Shown here: positions 51,351 through 60,161 of the stretch, one piece after another | Numbering within the stretch: position 1 is the first letter of the stretch | How the letters are laid out: each line of letters begins with the position of its first letter | Assembly: GCF_008373755.1 (NCBI RefSeq) | Contig: NZ_VUJV01000003.1 | Location: forward strand, 744,001-808,000 | Length of the DNA: 64,000 nt | Origin: Nocardioides humilatus | GTDB taxonomy: Bacteria; Actinomycetota; Actinomycetes; Propionibacteriales; Nocardioidaceae | Reading direction: 5' to 3' | Translations under genes and position numbers: made by a program | The notes under the pieces: generated by a model | Seen by the model: only the letters and a program-made list of their open reading frames with translations | Told to the model about the DNA's origin: nothing | Databases searched by the model: none

Positions 51351-52874
51351 ATGCCGAAGAAGACTTCGAAGACCGAAGCGACCCTGGTCGACCACCTCAT
51401 CGTCGGGGCCGGCTTCGCCGGTCTCGCCTCCGCGATCAAGCTGCAGGAGGCCGGCGAGCGCGACTTCGTCGTCGTCGAGAAGGACAGCGACGTGGGTGGC
51501 ACCTGGCACATCAACACCTACCCCGGCGCGGAGTGCGACGTCCCGAGCCAGCTCTACAGCTACTCCTTCGCGCTCAACCCCGACTGGTCGAAGGTCTACT
51601 CCCCCCAGCAGGAGATCTGGGAGTACACCAAGAAGGTCGCCGAGGACGCCGACGTGCTCGACCGCTTCGCGTTCAACACCGCCGTCATCGACGCGAAGTG
51701 GGACGCGACCACGCAGCGCTGGCTGGTCAACACGACCAACGGGCAATACTCCGCCCGCACCGTCATCTCCGGCTCCGGCGGGCTCTCCGAGCCGCGCATG
51801 CCCGAGATCGACGGCATCGAGGACTTCCAGGGCGAGATCTTCCACTCCTCGCGCTGGGACCACGACGTCGACCTGACCGGCAAGCGCGTCGCCGTCATCG
51901 GCACCGGCGCCTCCTCCATCCAGCTGGTCCCCGAGCTGCAGAAGATCGTCGGTCACCTCGACGTCTACCAGCGCACGCCCAACTGGATCATCCCCCGCAA
52001 CGAGCGCCGCTTCACCGCGGTCGAGAAGGCCGCGTTCCGTCGCGTGCCCGGTCTCCAGAAGGCCGCCCGCGCCGCGGTCTACGCCCAGCTCGAGGGCCGC
52101 GCGCCGGCCTTCACCCGCTTCCCGCAGCTGCTGCAGGTCGTCGAGCGCCAGTGCAAGAAGAACATCGCCAAGGCGATCTCCGACCCCGAGCTCGTCGCCA
52201 AGGTCACCCCGACCTACCGCGCCGGCTGCAAGCGGATCCTGATCTCCAACGCCTGGTACCCCGCGCTCGCCGCCGACAACGTCGACCTGGTCACCGACCC
52301 GATCACCAAGGTCACCGGCGACGCCATCGTGACCGCTGACGGCGCCGAGCGGCCGATCGACGTCCTCGTCGTGGCCACCGGCTTCTACGTCACCGAGCCG
52401 CCGATCGCCCAGCACATCACCGGGCGCGAGGGCCGCACCCTGGCCGACGTGTGGAGCGAGGCTGGCATGGCGGCCTACAAGGGGACGACCGTCCACGGCT
52501 TCCCCAACATGTTCCAGATCGTCGGCCCCAACACCGCGCTGGGCCACTCCTCGATGATCTACATCATCGAGTCGCAGGTCCGCTACATCGTCGAGGCCGC
52601 CCGCGCGATGCGCAGCAAGGGCCTCGCCGCGATCGAGCCGAAGGCCGAGGCGCAGGCCGCGTGGACCGCTGAGGTCCAGGAGCGGATGAAGCCGACCGTC
52701 TGGACGACGGGTGGCTGCGCGAGCTGGTACCTCGACAAGTTCGGCAACAACACCACCCTCTGGCCTGGACAGACGTTTACGTTCCGCCAGCACCTGTCTA
52801 AGTTCGATGCCGAGGCGTACGACGTCGCGACGCCCGTCACCGTGAGCACCGCTGCCGAGGAGGCACTCGCATGA
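51351..52874 (+). CDS. Baeyer-Villiger-type flavin monooxygenase
   Basis: 507 residues. Two Rossmann motifs bind FAD and NADPH (LIVGAGFAGLASAIKL and VAVIGTGASSIQLVPEL), and the BVMO fingerprint FQGEIFHSSRWD is in place between them. It inserts oxygen beside a ketone to make an ester or lactone. The SDR gene that follows (ATGA overlap) can make the ketone from an alcohol. The TetR gene is divergent. Substrate unknown. ATG 51351 is the start. Confidence 0.93.
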   Translation: MPKKTSKTEATLVDHLIVGAGFAGLASAIKLQEAGERDFVVVEKDSDVGGTWHINTYPGAECDVPSQLYSYSFALNPDWSKVYSPQQEIWEYTKKVAEDADVLDRFAFNTAVIDAKWDATTQRWLVNTTNGQYSARTVISGSGGLSEPRMPEIDGIEDFQGEIFHSSRWDHDVDLTGKRVAVIGTGASSIQLVPELQKIVGHLDVYQRTPNWIIPRNERRFTAVEKAAFRRVPGLQKAARAAVYAQLEGRAPAFTRFPQLLQVVERQCKKNIAKAISDPELVAKVTPTYRAGCKRILISNAWYPALAADNVDLVTDPITKVTGDAIVTADGAERPIDVLVVATGFYVTEPPIAQHITGREGRTLADVWSEAGMAAYKGTTVHGFPNMFQIVGPNTALGHSSMIYIIESQVRYIVEAARAMRSKGLAAIEPKAEAQAAWTAEVQERMKPTVWTTGGCASWYLDKFGNNTTLWPGQTFTFRQHLSKFDAEAYDVATPVTVSTAAEEALA

Positions 52875-53707
52875 AGTCCCTGAACGACAAGGTCGTCGTC
52901 ATCACCGGTGCCGGCTCCGGCATCGGCCGCGCCGTGGCGCTCAACCTCGCCGGCCAGGGCTCGCGGCTCGCGCTCTCCGACGTCGACGAGGCCGGCCTGG
53001 CCGAGACCGTCGCGCTGGCTGAGAAGGCCGGTGCCCCCGAGGTCCGCGGCGACAAGCTCGACGTCGCCGACCGTGAGGCGTTCGCCGCCTACGCCGACAC
53101 CGTGGTCGAGCAGTTCGGCCGCGTCAACGTCGTCGTCAACAACGCCGGCGTCGCGCTGGCCGGCGACTTCGTCGACCTCGAGATGAAGGACATCGACTGG
53201 ATCATCGGCATCAACTTCTGGGGCGTCGTGCACGGCTCGAAGTTCTTCCTGCCGCACCTGATCGAGTCAGGCGACGGCCACCTGGTCAACATCTCCTCGC
53301 TCTTCGGCCTGGTCTCGATGCCCGGCCAGAGCATGTACAACGCCTCGAAGTACGCCGTCCGCGGCATGACCGAGGCGATCCGCGAGGAGATGCTCATCGC
53401 CGGCCACAAGGTCGGCGTCACCGCCGTCCACCCGGGTGGCATCAAGACCGCGATCGCCCGCAACGCCCGCGTCTCCGAGCACGAGGACAAGAACGCCACC
53501 GCGAAGCTGTTCGACGAGAAGCTCGCGCGGATGACGCCCGAGCGCGCCGCCGAGATCATCGTCAAGGGCATCAAGAAGAACCAGGCCCGCGTGCTCGTCG
53601 GTCTCGACGCCCACGCGATCCACACCTTCGGCAAGCTCGCCGGCTCGCGCTACCAGGACGTCATCGCGTTCGGTTCCAAGCGAGTCATGCCCACCAAGGT
53701 GGTTTGA
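52871..53707 (+). CDS. short-chain dehydrogenase/reductase
   Basis: 278 residues of classical SDR. VVVITGAGSGIGRAVALNLA binds the cofactor, NNAGVALAG is the structural motif, and the catalytic Ser and YxxxK are in NISSLFG and YNASKYAVRG. It interconverts an alcohol and a ketone with NAD(P). The ATG overlaps the monooxygenase stop (ATGA), so both are made together and probably act in one pathway. The C-terminus AFGSKRVMPTKVV is extended. Confidence 0.92.
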   Translation: MKSLNDKVVVITGAGSGIGRAVALNLAGQGSRLALSDVDEAGLAETVALAEKAGAPEVRGDKLDVADREAFAAYADTVVEQFGRVNVVVNNAGVALAGDFVDLEMKDIDWIIGINFWGVVHGSKFFLPHLIESGDGHLVNISSLFGLVSMPGQSMYNASKYAVRGMTEAIREEMLIAGHKVGVTAVHPGGIKTAIARNARVSEHEDKNATAKLFDEKLARMTPERAAEIIVKGIKKNQARVLVGLDAHAIHTFGKLAGSRYQDVIAFGSKRVMPTKVV

Positions 53708-54279
53708 TCGGCCGCGTGCCGATCGACGCTGCGCCGCTCGCCCCCGGCGACCCCGTCCGGGTCGTCATGTCCAAGTGGGGCGAGCGGGCGCACTGGGAGT
53801 ACGACGCCATCTACCTCGGCTCCGACGAGCACGGAGAGTGGATCGGCTGCCCGACCGCGACGTTCTACTCGCGGCCGGGACTGGAGTTCGTAGCGGCGTT
53901 CGCCGGCGTGGTCTGCAAGCCCGCCGGCGGCGCCGCTCACCTGGCCTGCTTCAACGACGAGCACGCCCAGGCGGCGATCTACGTCGACATGACGACCCCA
54001 CCCGAGTGGGACGGCACCACGCTCCGCGCGGTCGACCTCGACCTCGACGTGGTGAAGCGTCAGGACGGCACGATCTACCTCGACGACGAGGACGAGTTCG
54101 CCGAGCACCAGGTCGCCTTCGGCTACCCCGCCGAGGTCGTCGCGATGACGGAGCGCTCGGCCGCGGAGGTGCTGGCCGCCGTACGCGCTGGTGAGGCGCC
54201 GTTCGACGGCACCGCCGCCACCTGGCACGAGGTCCTTCAGCGTTTCGGTGGCGGGAGCGCGTCGGTCGCCTCGAGCTGA
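53704..54279 (+). CDS. DUF402 domain protein
   Basis: 191 residues. The DUF402 core shows as HWEYDAIYLGSDEHGEWIG, ACFNDEHAQAAIYVDMTTPPEWDG and RAVDLDLDVVKRQDGTIYLDDEDEF. The fold is a beta-barrel with metal-binding acidic residues; some relatives are nucleotide phosphatases or RNA-linked. A TTG start at 53704 overlaps the SDR stop; GTG 53716 is an alternative. The last 43 bases overlap the convergent FUSC-like gene, which is unusual. Confidence 0.75.
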   Translation: MIGRVPIDAAPLAPGDPVRVVMSKWGERAHWEYDAIYLGSDEHGEWIGCPTATFYSRPGLEFVAAFAGVVCKPAGGAAHLACFNDEHAQAAIYVDMTTPPEWDGTTLRAVDLDLDVVKRQDGTIYLDDEDEFAEHQVAFGYPAEVVAMTERSAAEVLAAVRAGEAPFDGTAATWHEVLQRFGGGSASVASS

Positions 54280-55328
54280 CCCATCCCGGTCACGAGCAAC
54301 AGGTCGACCACGATCGACCTCAGCTGGGCGAGGATCGCGTCGCCGGCGAGGGACTCGGAACGTTCGACGAGGCCGGTCGCCTCGCCGACCGCGAGCACCA
54401 CCGGGCGCGCCTCGAGGGCCAACCGGTCGCTCGCCAGTTCGTCGGCCACGGCCTCGACGGCGAGTGCGAGATCGGCGGTGAGGTCGGCGTACGACGACGG
54501 CACCGGCCGGTGCGTGTAGGCCGCCACTGCCGTCTGCCGGACCAGCACGCGGGTGCTGCGCAAGGCGCGGTCGAGCGGATCGACCAGCTCGACCATCCGT
54601 CGGATGCCCTCGCGATGGCGCACCCGGAAGGGCGACGAGGCGATGATCGAGACGCCCTCGTCGGCCGCGGCCTGGAGCTCGCGGATCATCCGATCCGTGG
54701 CGCGGGCATCGGCGAGCAGGTCGAGCGCCGGCTCGGGTTCGCCGTCGACCATCGCGTGGCTGGCGGCGCGCAGCAGGTCGGCCGTCTTCCGTGCGACGGC
54801 GGCCGCCTGTTCCCGCGGCCGTCGCAGCGGCGCGGCGGGCACGATCGTCGCGGCGATCAAAGCGACACCACCCCCGATGAGGGCGTCGGTCCAGCGGGTC
54901 AGGGCGGCGTCCGGGTTGGGCAGCAGGGTCGCGACGACGATGGACTGCACGGCGGCCTGGGTGACGAAGATGATGCCGGCGTCGAGCAGCAGGGCGGCCG
55001 ACATCGCCAGCGCAACGACGAGGCTGAGCTGCCAGGCACCGGTGCCGATCCACTGGACGAGCACGTCGGCGACGAAGACGCCGATGGCGACGCCGAGGGT
55101 GACCTCGACGACGCGCCGGAGGCGCTGTCCGTACGACGTCCCGAGCGACACCACCGCCGCGATCGGCGCGAAGAACGGGGTGGTGTGACCGAAGAGCTCG
55201 GAGGCCGCCCACCACGCCACTCCCGCGGCGATCGCGCACTGCCCGACGGCGAACATCTTCGAGCGCCACCGCTCCACACGGCCCCCGATCGAGAGCCGGC
55301 TGCGGGCCCACATGCGATCCAGCGGCAT
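54237..55328 (-). CDS. aromatic acid exporter family (FUSC-like) membrane protein
   Basis: 363 residues. The N-terminal half has about six helices (AIAAGVAWWAASELFG, FFAPIAAVVSLGTSYG, VTLGVAIGVFVADVLV, LSLVVALAMSAALLLDAG and others). The C-terminal half is cytoplasmic and helical (EQAAAVARKTADLLRAASHAM, RATDRMIRELQAAADEG). This is the ArAE/FUSC layout, which exports aromatic acids or relieves metabolic stress. ATG 55326-55328 is chosen; GTG 55332-55334 is near. It overlaps DUF402 at the 3' end and is divergent from the YbdK-like gene. Confidence 0.8.
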   Translation of the reverse strand: MPLDRMWARSRLSIGGRVERWRSKMFAVGQCAIAAGVAWWAASELFGHTTPFFAPIAAVVSLGTSYGQRLRRVVEVTLGVAIGVFVADVLVQWIGTGAWQLSLVVALAMSAALLLDAGIIFVTQAAVQSIVVATLLPNPDAALTRWTDALIGGGVALIAATIVPAAPLRRPREQAAAVARKTADLLRAASHAMVDGEPEPALDLLADARATDRMIRELQAAADEGVSIIASSPFRVRHREGIRRMVELVDPLDRALRSTRVLVRQTAVAAYTHRPVPSSYADLTADLALAVEAVADELASDRLALEARPVVLAVGEATGLVERSESLAGDAILAQLRSIVVDLLLVTGMGQLEATDALPPPKR

Positions 55329-55367
55329 CTCCACGACGCAGATCGTGTCATGTGGAACGCTGGGGTC

Positions 55368-56498
55368 GTGCGGATCGACTTCCACGGCTCCCCGAAGCCG
55401 ACCCTCGGCGTGGAGTGGGAGTTTGCCCTCGTCGACCGCCGCACGCGCGACCTCCGCAACGACGCGGCCCATCTCTTCGCTCGGGCGAAGGCCCGGATGC
55501 ACGACCCGAGCCGGCTCCACAAAGAGCTTCTGCGCAACACCGTCGAGGTGGTGACCGGGATCTGCGACACGGTGCCCGAGGCGATCGCCGACCTGCGGCG
55601 CACGCTCGAGCACGTCGTACCTGCCTGTGACGAGCTCGACCTCGACCTCTTCGGCGGCGGCACCCATCCCTTCGCGTCGTGGACCGCGCAGCAGCTCACC
55701 GAGGGCCACCGCTACGAGGAGCTCATCAACCGCACCCAGTGGTGGGGCCGCCAGATGCTGATCTGGGGTGTCCACGTGCACGTCGGCATGCCCGCCAAGG
55801 ACCGGGTCCTGCCGGTGCTGTCAGCGCTTCTGAACTACTACCCGCACCTCCAGGCGCTGTCGGCCTCCTCCCCCATCTGGGCCGGCGTCGACACCGGCTA
55901 CGCGTCCAACCGCGCGCTGATGTTCCAGCAGCTGCCGACGGCGGGGCTGCCGTTCCAGTTCGAGGAGTGGGCGCAGTTCGAGTCGTTCGTGCACGACCAG
56001 AAGGTCACCGGCGTCATCGAGGAGCTCACCGAGATCCGCTGGGACGTCCGGCCCGCCATCAGCCACGGCACCCTCGAGAACCGGATCTGCGACGGCGTCT
56101 CGACGCTGGCGGAGATGGGCGCCCTGGTCGCCCTCACCCACTGCCTCATCGTCTGGCTCGACGAGCGTTGCGCCGCGGGCGAGAAGCTCCCGACGATGCC
56201 GCCGTGGCACGTGCAGGAGAACAAGTGGCGCGCCGCGAGGTACGGCGTCGACGCCATCGTCATCCTCGACGCCGCCTCCAACGAGCGGCTCGTGACCGAC
56301 GACCTCGCCGACCTCGTCGTCAAGCTCGAGCCGGTCGCCGAACGACTGGGCTGCTCCGCAGAGCTCGCCTCCGTGCTCGACATCCCGCGCCGCGGAGCGT
56401 CGTACCAGCGCCAGCGCGCGGTCGCCGAGCGCACCGGCGGCGACCTGGTCGCCGTCGTCGACTCGGTCGTCCAGGAGCTGCGCGCCGACCTCGGGTGA
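55368..56498 (+). CDS. YbdK-type carboxylate--amine ligase (glutamate-cysteine ligase 2)
   Basis: 376 residues. The GCS2 fold shows TLGVEWEFALVDRRTRDL, ELLRNTVEVVTGICDTV, WGVHVHVGMPAKDRV and FEEWAQFESFVHDQ. Actinobacteria make mycothiol, so the role is probably not glutathione synthesis but a related gamma-glutamyl transfer with ATP. GTG 55368 begins VRIDFHGSPKPTLGVEWEF, the usual start; an ATG 18 bases earlier is possible. Very close to the divergent FUSC gene. Confidence 0.85.
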   Translation: MRIDFHGSPKPTLGVEWEFALVDRRTRDLRNDAAHLFARAKARMHDPSRLHKELLRNTVEVVTGICDTVPEAIADLRRTLEHVVPACDELDLDLFGGGTHPFASWTAQQLTEGHRYEELINRTQWWGRQMLIWGVHVHVGMPAKDRVLPVLSALLNYYPHLQALSASSPIWAGVDTGYASNRALMFQQLPTAGLPFQFEEWAQFESFVHDQKVTGVIEELTEIRWDVRPAISHGTLENRICDGVSTLAEMGALVALTHCLIVWLDERCAAGEKLPTMPPWHVQENKWRAARYGVDAIVILDAASNERLVTDDLADLVVKLEPVAERLGCSAELASVLDIPRRGASYQRQRAVAERTGGDLVAVVDSVVQELRADLG

Positions 56499-56581
56499 TC
56501 CCCGAATAGAGGGTCTGCACGGTATTCACGGGCCGATCGCCGGGATTGACTGTCGGCATCCCGCTGCCAAGGAGGATCGAG

Positions 56582-58303
56582 ATGATCCGGCGCCGCCTGC
56601 TTCGCCCTGCCGTCATCCTGAGCTGCGCGATCGGGCTCACCCTCGGTCCGATCAGCTCCGATCCGCCCGCACAAGCGACCTGGTCGAACGGTGGCGGTGG
56701 CCAGACGATCGCGACGGCCAACCCGGAGGCCGCCTCGGCCGTGATCACGGCCGGCGTCGTGCAGACCTGCGGACTGCGGGCCGACGGTACGGCTAGGTGC
56801 TGGGGTGGGAACTACGACGCGATGACCCCCGGGGGCACCTTCACCACACTCAGCTCCGGATACGGCCAGGTCTGCGGTCTTCGGGTGACTGGCCTCGCGG
56901 TCTGCTGGGGCGACAACGGCTCCGGCCAGGCCAACGCTCCCACCGGGACCTTCACCGCCGTCGCGGCCGGCTATTTCCACACCTGCGGGATCCGTACCAA
57001 CGGCAGGGCCACGTGCTGGGGGAACAACGACGACGGACAGAGCACGGTCTACTACCCGACCGCCACCTTCACCTCGATCACGGCCGGCGTATCGCACAGC
57101 TGCGGGCTGCGGACCAACGGCACCGGGACGTGCTGGGGCAGCAACGACTATGGACAGAGCAATGTCCCGGCCGGCACGTTCACCTCGTTGTCCGCGGGCG
57201 GCTATTACACCTGCGGGATCCGCACCGACGGATCCGTGACGTGTTGGGGCCTCAACGTGGGGGGCGAGGCCACCGCTCCCCCGGGCGCCTTCACCAGCGT
57301 CGATGCCGGGGGCTCACACACGTGCGGCGTCCGTGTCGGTGGCAGCGTCACGTGCTGGGGACGCAATGGCTACGGGCAGGCCACCGCACCGTCCGGATCC
57401 TTCGTTGCCGTCGCCACCGGCGAGTTCCACACCTGCGGGATCCGCACCAACGGCACCGCGAGCTGCTGGGGCTCCAACGACCAGGGACAAACCTCTGCCC
57501 CCGAGGACACCTTCGGCCAGCCGGGCATCAGCGCGGGCACCAGCACAAGCTGTGGCGTCCGGCCCAACACGACGGTGGTGTGTTGGGGCACTGACGCCAA
57601 CAGCGTGGTGAGCGACTCACCGTCCGGGCACTTCACGCAGGTGACCGACGGGGGCGCCCACGCCTGTGCGCTCGCCATCACGGGCATGCCCCGATGCTGG
57701 GGCGACAACACGCTCGGTCAGACCGACGCGCCTGCCACCACCTTCACCACGCTCAGCGCCGGAGAGAGCCACACCTGCGGGGTGCTCGCCTCAGACGCGG
57801 TCGACTGCTGGGGCGAGGACGAGTTCAACCAGTCGTCGCCGCCCCTGGGCACGTTCGTCGCTGTCGCCGCGGGCAACTCCCACACGTGCGGCCTCCGCAC
57901 CACCGGCGCGCTGACGTGTTGGGGCAACAACGCGTCGGGGCAGACGACCTCCCCCACCGGCGTGTACACCGCCGTCGTCTCGGGCGATGCCTTCAGCTGT
58001 GCCCTCAAGACTGCCGGGACCCTGCGCTGCTGGCGTAGCGATGACCGCGGGCAGGCCACGCCGCCTGACGGCACCTTCACCCAGGTCACCGCGGGCGGCA
58101 ACCACGCCTGCGCCCGCGCGACGGACGGGACCATCGAGTGCTGGGGCGCCAGCGGATGGGGCAAAGCGTCCCCGCCGTCAGGCAGGTTCCTCAGCGTCGA
58201 GGCTGGCGCCAGCCACACCTGCGGCGTACGCAGCACCGGTCAGGTCGTCTGCTGGGGACGCAACCACGCCGGCCAGACCTCAGTGCCGGGCAACTTCGGC
58301 TGA
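56582..58303 (+). CDS. exported RCC1-type double beta-propeller, copy 1
   Basis: 573 residues. A signal region (IRRRLLRPAVILSCAIGLTL) leads to 14 repeats of about 37 residues, each with HTCGLRTNG and CWG-N/D-N. That makes 28 conserved cysteines, or one possible disulfide per blade. 14 repeats equal two seven-bladed propellers; repeat 8 differs (ISAGTSTSCGVRPNTTVVCWG), marking the boundary. ATG 56582 has AAGGAGG ahead. RCC1-like propellers act as protein or ligand platforms; here it would be outside the cell. Copy 2 (58433-60154) is exactly the same length. Confidence 0.88.
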   Translation: MIRRRLLRPAVILSCAIGLTLGPISSDPPAQATWSNGGGGQTIATANPEAASAVITAGVVQTCGLRADGTARCWGGNYDAMTPGGTFTTLSSGYGQVCGLRVTGLAVCWGDNGSGQANAPTGTFTAVAAGYFHTCGIRTNGRATCWGNNDDGQSTVYYPTATFTSITAGVSHSCGLRTNGTGTCWGSNDYGQSNVPAGTFTSLSAGGYYTCGIRTDGSVTCWGLNVGGEATAPPGAFTSVDAGGSHTCGVRVGGSVTCWGRNGYGQATAPSGSFVAVATGEFHTCGIRTNGTASCWGSNDQGQTSAPEDTFGQPGISAGTSTSCGVRPNTTVVCWGTDANSVVSDSPSGHFTQVTDGGAHACALAITGMPRCWGDNTLGQTDAPATTFTTLSAGESHTCGVLASDAVDCWGEDEFNQSSPPLGTFVAVAAGNSHTCGLRTTGALTCWGNNASGQTTSPTGVYTAVVSGDAFSCALKTAGTLRCWRSDDRGQATPPDGTFTQVTAGGNHACARATDGTIECWGASGWGKASPPSGRFLSVEAGASHTCGVRSTGQVVCWGRNHAGQTSVPGNFG

Positions 58304-58432
58304 CCGGACCGGGGTGACCGGCGCCTCATGTGACGGCGGTCCCAAACAGGAGCATCTCGGTGAGGGTCGGGTCTAGCGTCCGAAAAAGTACGGCGTCCAA
58401 CGTCGGGCGTCGGGCCCACAAGGAGCTCCCCC

Positions 58433-60154
58433 ATGGCCGCACGTCGAACCCTCGCAATCCTCGTCAGCCTGGGGTGGCTCGCCGCCCTGCTCGGCCTTGC
58501 ATCGCCCGGTCTCCTACCGAACGCCCTGGCGGCATCGACGAACGGCGCCGACGCACCGGCGAGCACCCTGACTCCCGAGACACTCGTCAGCACCATCGAT
58601 TCGGGTGGCTACTTCTCGTGCGGGCTCCGTACCGACTCGACGATCTCCTGTTGGGGCTCGGCCTCCTACGACGCGACGTTGCCACCCGCGGGCACGTTCA
58701 CTGCCCTCAGCCTGGGCGACTACCACGCTTGCGCGCTCCGCAGCACCGGCGTCGCCCGCTGCTGGGGCCGCAATGACTACGGCCAGGCCGCCCAGCCCGG
58801 CGGCCCGTTCGCCGCCATCTCCGCCGGCTACGTCCACACCTGCGGGCTGCGGTTCGATGCCTCGGTCATCTGCTGGGGCAACAACAACTATGGTCAGACC
58901 ACCGTGCCGAGCGGAACGTACAGCGCCGTCAACGCCAACGGTTGGCACACCTGCGCGATTCGCACCAACGGCACGGTCGCGTGCTGGGGCAACAACGCCG
59001 ACGGCGAGACCAACGCACCGGCCGGGACCTTTGTCTCGGTCGTCGCAGGTCACGCCAACTCGTGCGCGCTCCGCACGACCGGCACCATCGCTTGCTGGGG
59101 CGGCAACGGTGCAGGCGAGTCCACTCCACCGAGTGGCACCTTCACCACCCTCACCGCCGGGGCTGGAAACGTGTGCGGGATCCGCACCAACGGAACGGCC
59201 GCCTGCTGGGGTCTGAACAATGCCGGTCAGGGTGTCGCTCCCGCCGGCACGTTCACCAGCATCTCGGCGGGCTACTGGCACAACTGCGCGGTGCGCACCA
59301 ACGGCACCCCGATGTGCTGGGGCCTCAACGGGGACCACGAGTCCGAACCGCCCGACGACCTGTTCGGCAGACCGGCCATCAGTGCCGGAGGTAGCACCAG
59401 TTGCGGCCTCCAGCCCAACGCCACGATCGTGTGCTGGGGCGCCGCCGGCGACCCGATCGTCCAGGCACCGCCTGCGGGGCGTATCGCGGTCACGTCGGTC
59501 GGCGAGGCGCACGCCTGCGCGGTCCGCACCGACGGCGGGCTGCGGTGCTGGGGCAGCAACTCCAGTGGCCAAGCCTCCCCACCTGGCGGCGCGTTCGCCA
59601 CGGTCGACGCGGGCAGCTATCACACCTGTGGGCTGGAGACCTCCGGCGCCGTGGCCTGCTGGGGCGGCAACACCTACGGTCAGTCCACGCCGCCGCCGGG
59701 TGCCTTCATCGCCGTGAGCGCCGGCGGTCTGCACTCCTGCGGCCTCAAGGTCACCCACCAGATCGTGTGCTGGGGCGACGACTTCAGCGGCCAGACGACG
59801 GTGCCCGCCGGTCAGTACGCGGCCGTCAGCGCCGGCGACCTGTTCACCTGCGGGCTGCGCACCAATGGCACCCTGCGGTGCTGGGGCAGCAACGGCAACG
59901 ACACCGCAACCCCACCGGACGGAACCTTCCGCTCCGTGAGCGCAGGCATCAACCACGCGTGCGCGATTGCATTCGACTACACCGTCGAGTGCTGGGGCTT
60001 CAACGGCTTCAGCAAGGCCTCGCCACCCTCGGGACGGTTCCTATCCGTCGAGTCGGGCCACGACCACACGTGCGGCGTACGCGTGTCGGGAGTGCTCGCC
60101 TGCTGGGGCGCGAACTACAACGGCCAGTCCTCGGTGCCCCGCGACTTCGGCTGA
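58433..60154 (+). CDS. exported RCC1-type double beta-propeller, copy 2
   Basis: 573 residues, with the same 14-repeat plan as copy 1, including the odd repeat 8 (ISAGGSTSCGLQPNATIVCWG). The signal part is LAILVSLGWLAALLGLASPG. The two genes have equal length but differ in most positions, so they come from an old duplication kept in register. ATG 58433 has AAGGAG ahead, and 129 bases separate it from copy 1, so separate promoters are possible. Role unknown; probably a surface platform or a pair that binds different ligands. Confidence 0.88.
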   Translation: MAARRTLAILVSLGWLAALLGLASPGLLPNALAASTNGADAPASTLTPETLVSTIDSGGYFSCGLRTDSTISCWGSASYDATLPPAGTFTALSLGDYHACALRSTGVARCWGRNDYGQAAQPGGPFAAISAGYVHTCGLRFDASVICWGNNNYGQTTVPSGTYSAVNANGWHTCAIRTNGTVACWGNNADGETNAPAGTFVSVVAGHANSCALRTTGTIACWGGNGAGESTPPSGTFTTLTAGAGNVCGIRTNGTAACWGLNNAGQGVAPAGTFTSISAGYWHNCAVRTNGTPMCWGLNGDHESEPPDDLFGRPAISAGGSTSCGLQPNATIVCWGAAGDPIVQAPPAGRIAVTSVGEAHACAVRTDGGLRCWGSNSSGQASPPGGAFATVDAGSYHTCGLETSGAVACWGGNTYGQSTPPPGAFIAVSAGGLHSCGLKVTHQIVCWGDDFSGQTTVPAGQYAAVSAGDLFTCGLRTNGTLRCWGSNGNDTATPPDGTFRSVSAGINHACAIAFDYTVECWGFNGFSKASPPSGRFLSVESGHDHTCGVRVSGVLACWGANYNGQSSVPRDFG

Positions 60155-60161
60155 TCCCGAG

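Noticed and set aside
55368-56498. Glutathione synthesis enzyme (GshA)
   Set aside because: The GCS2 fold is present, but actinobacteria of this kind use mycothiol and no gshB is near, so only a general carboxylate-amine ligase call is made.
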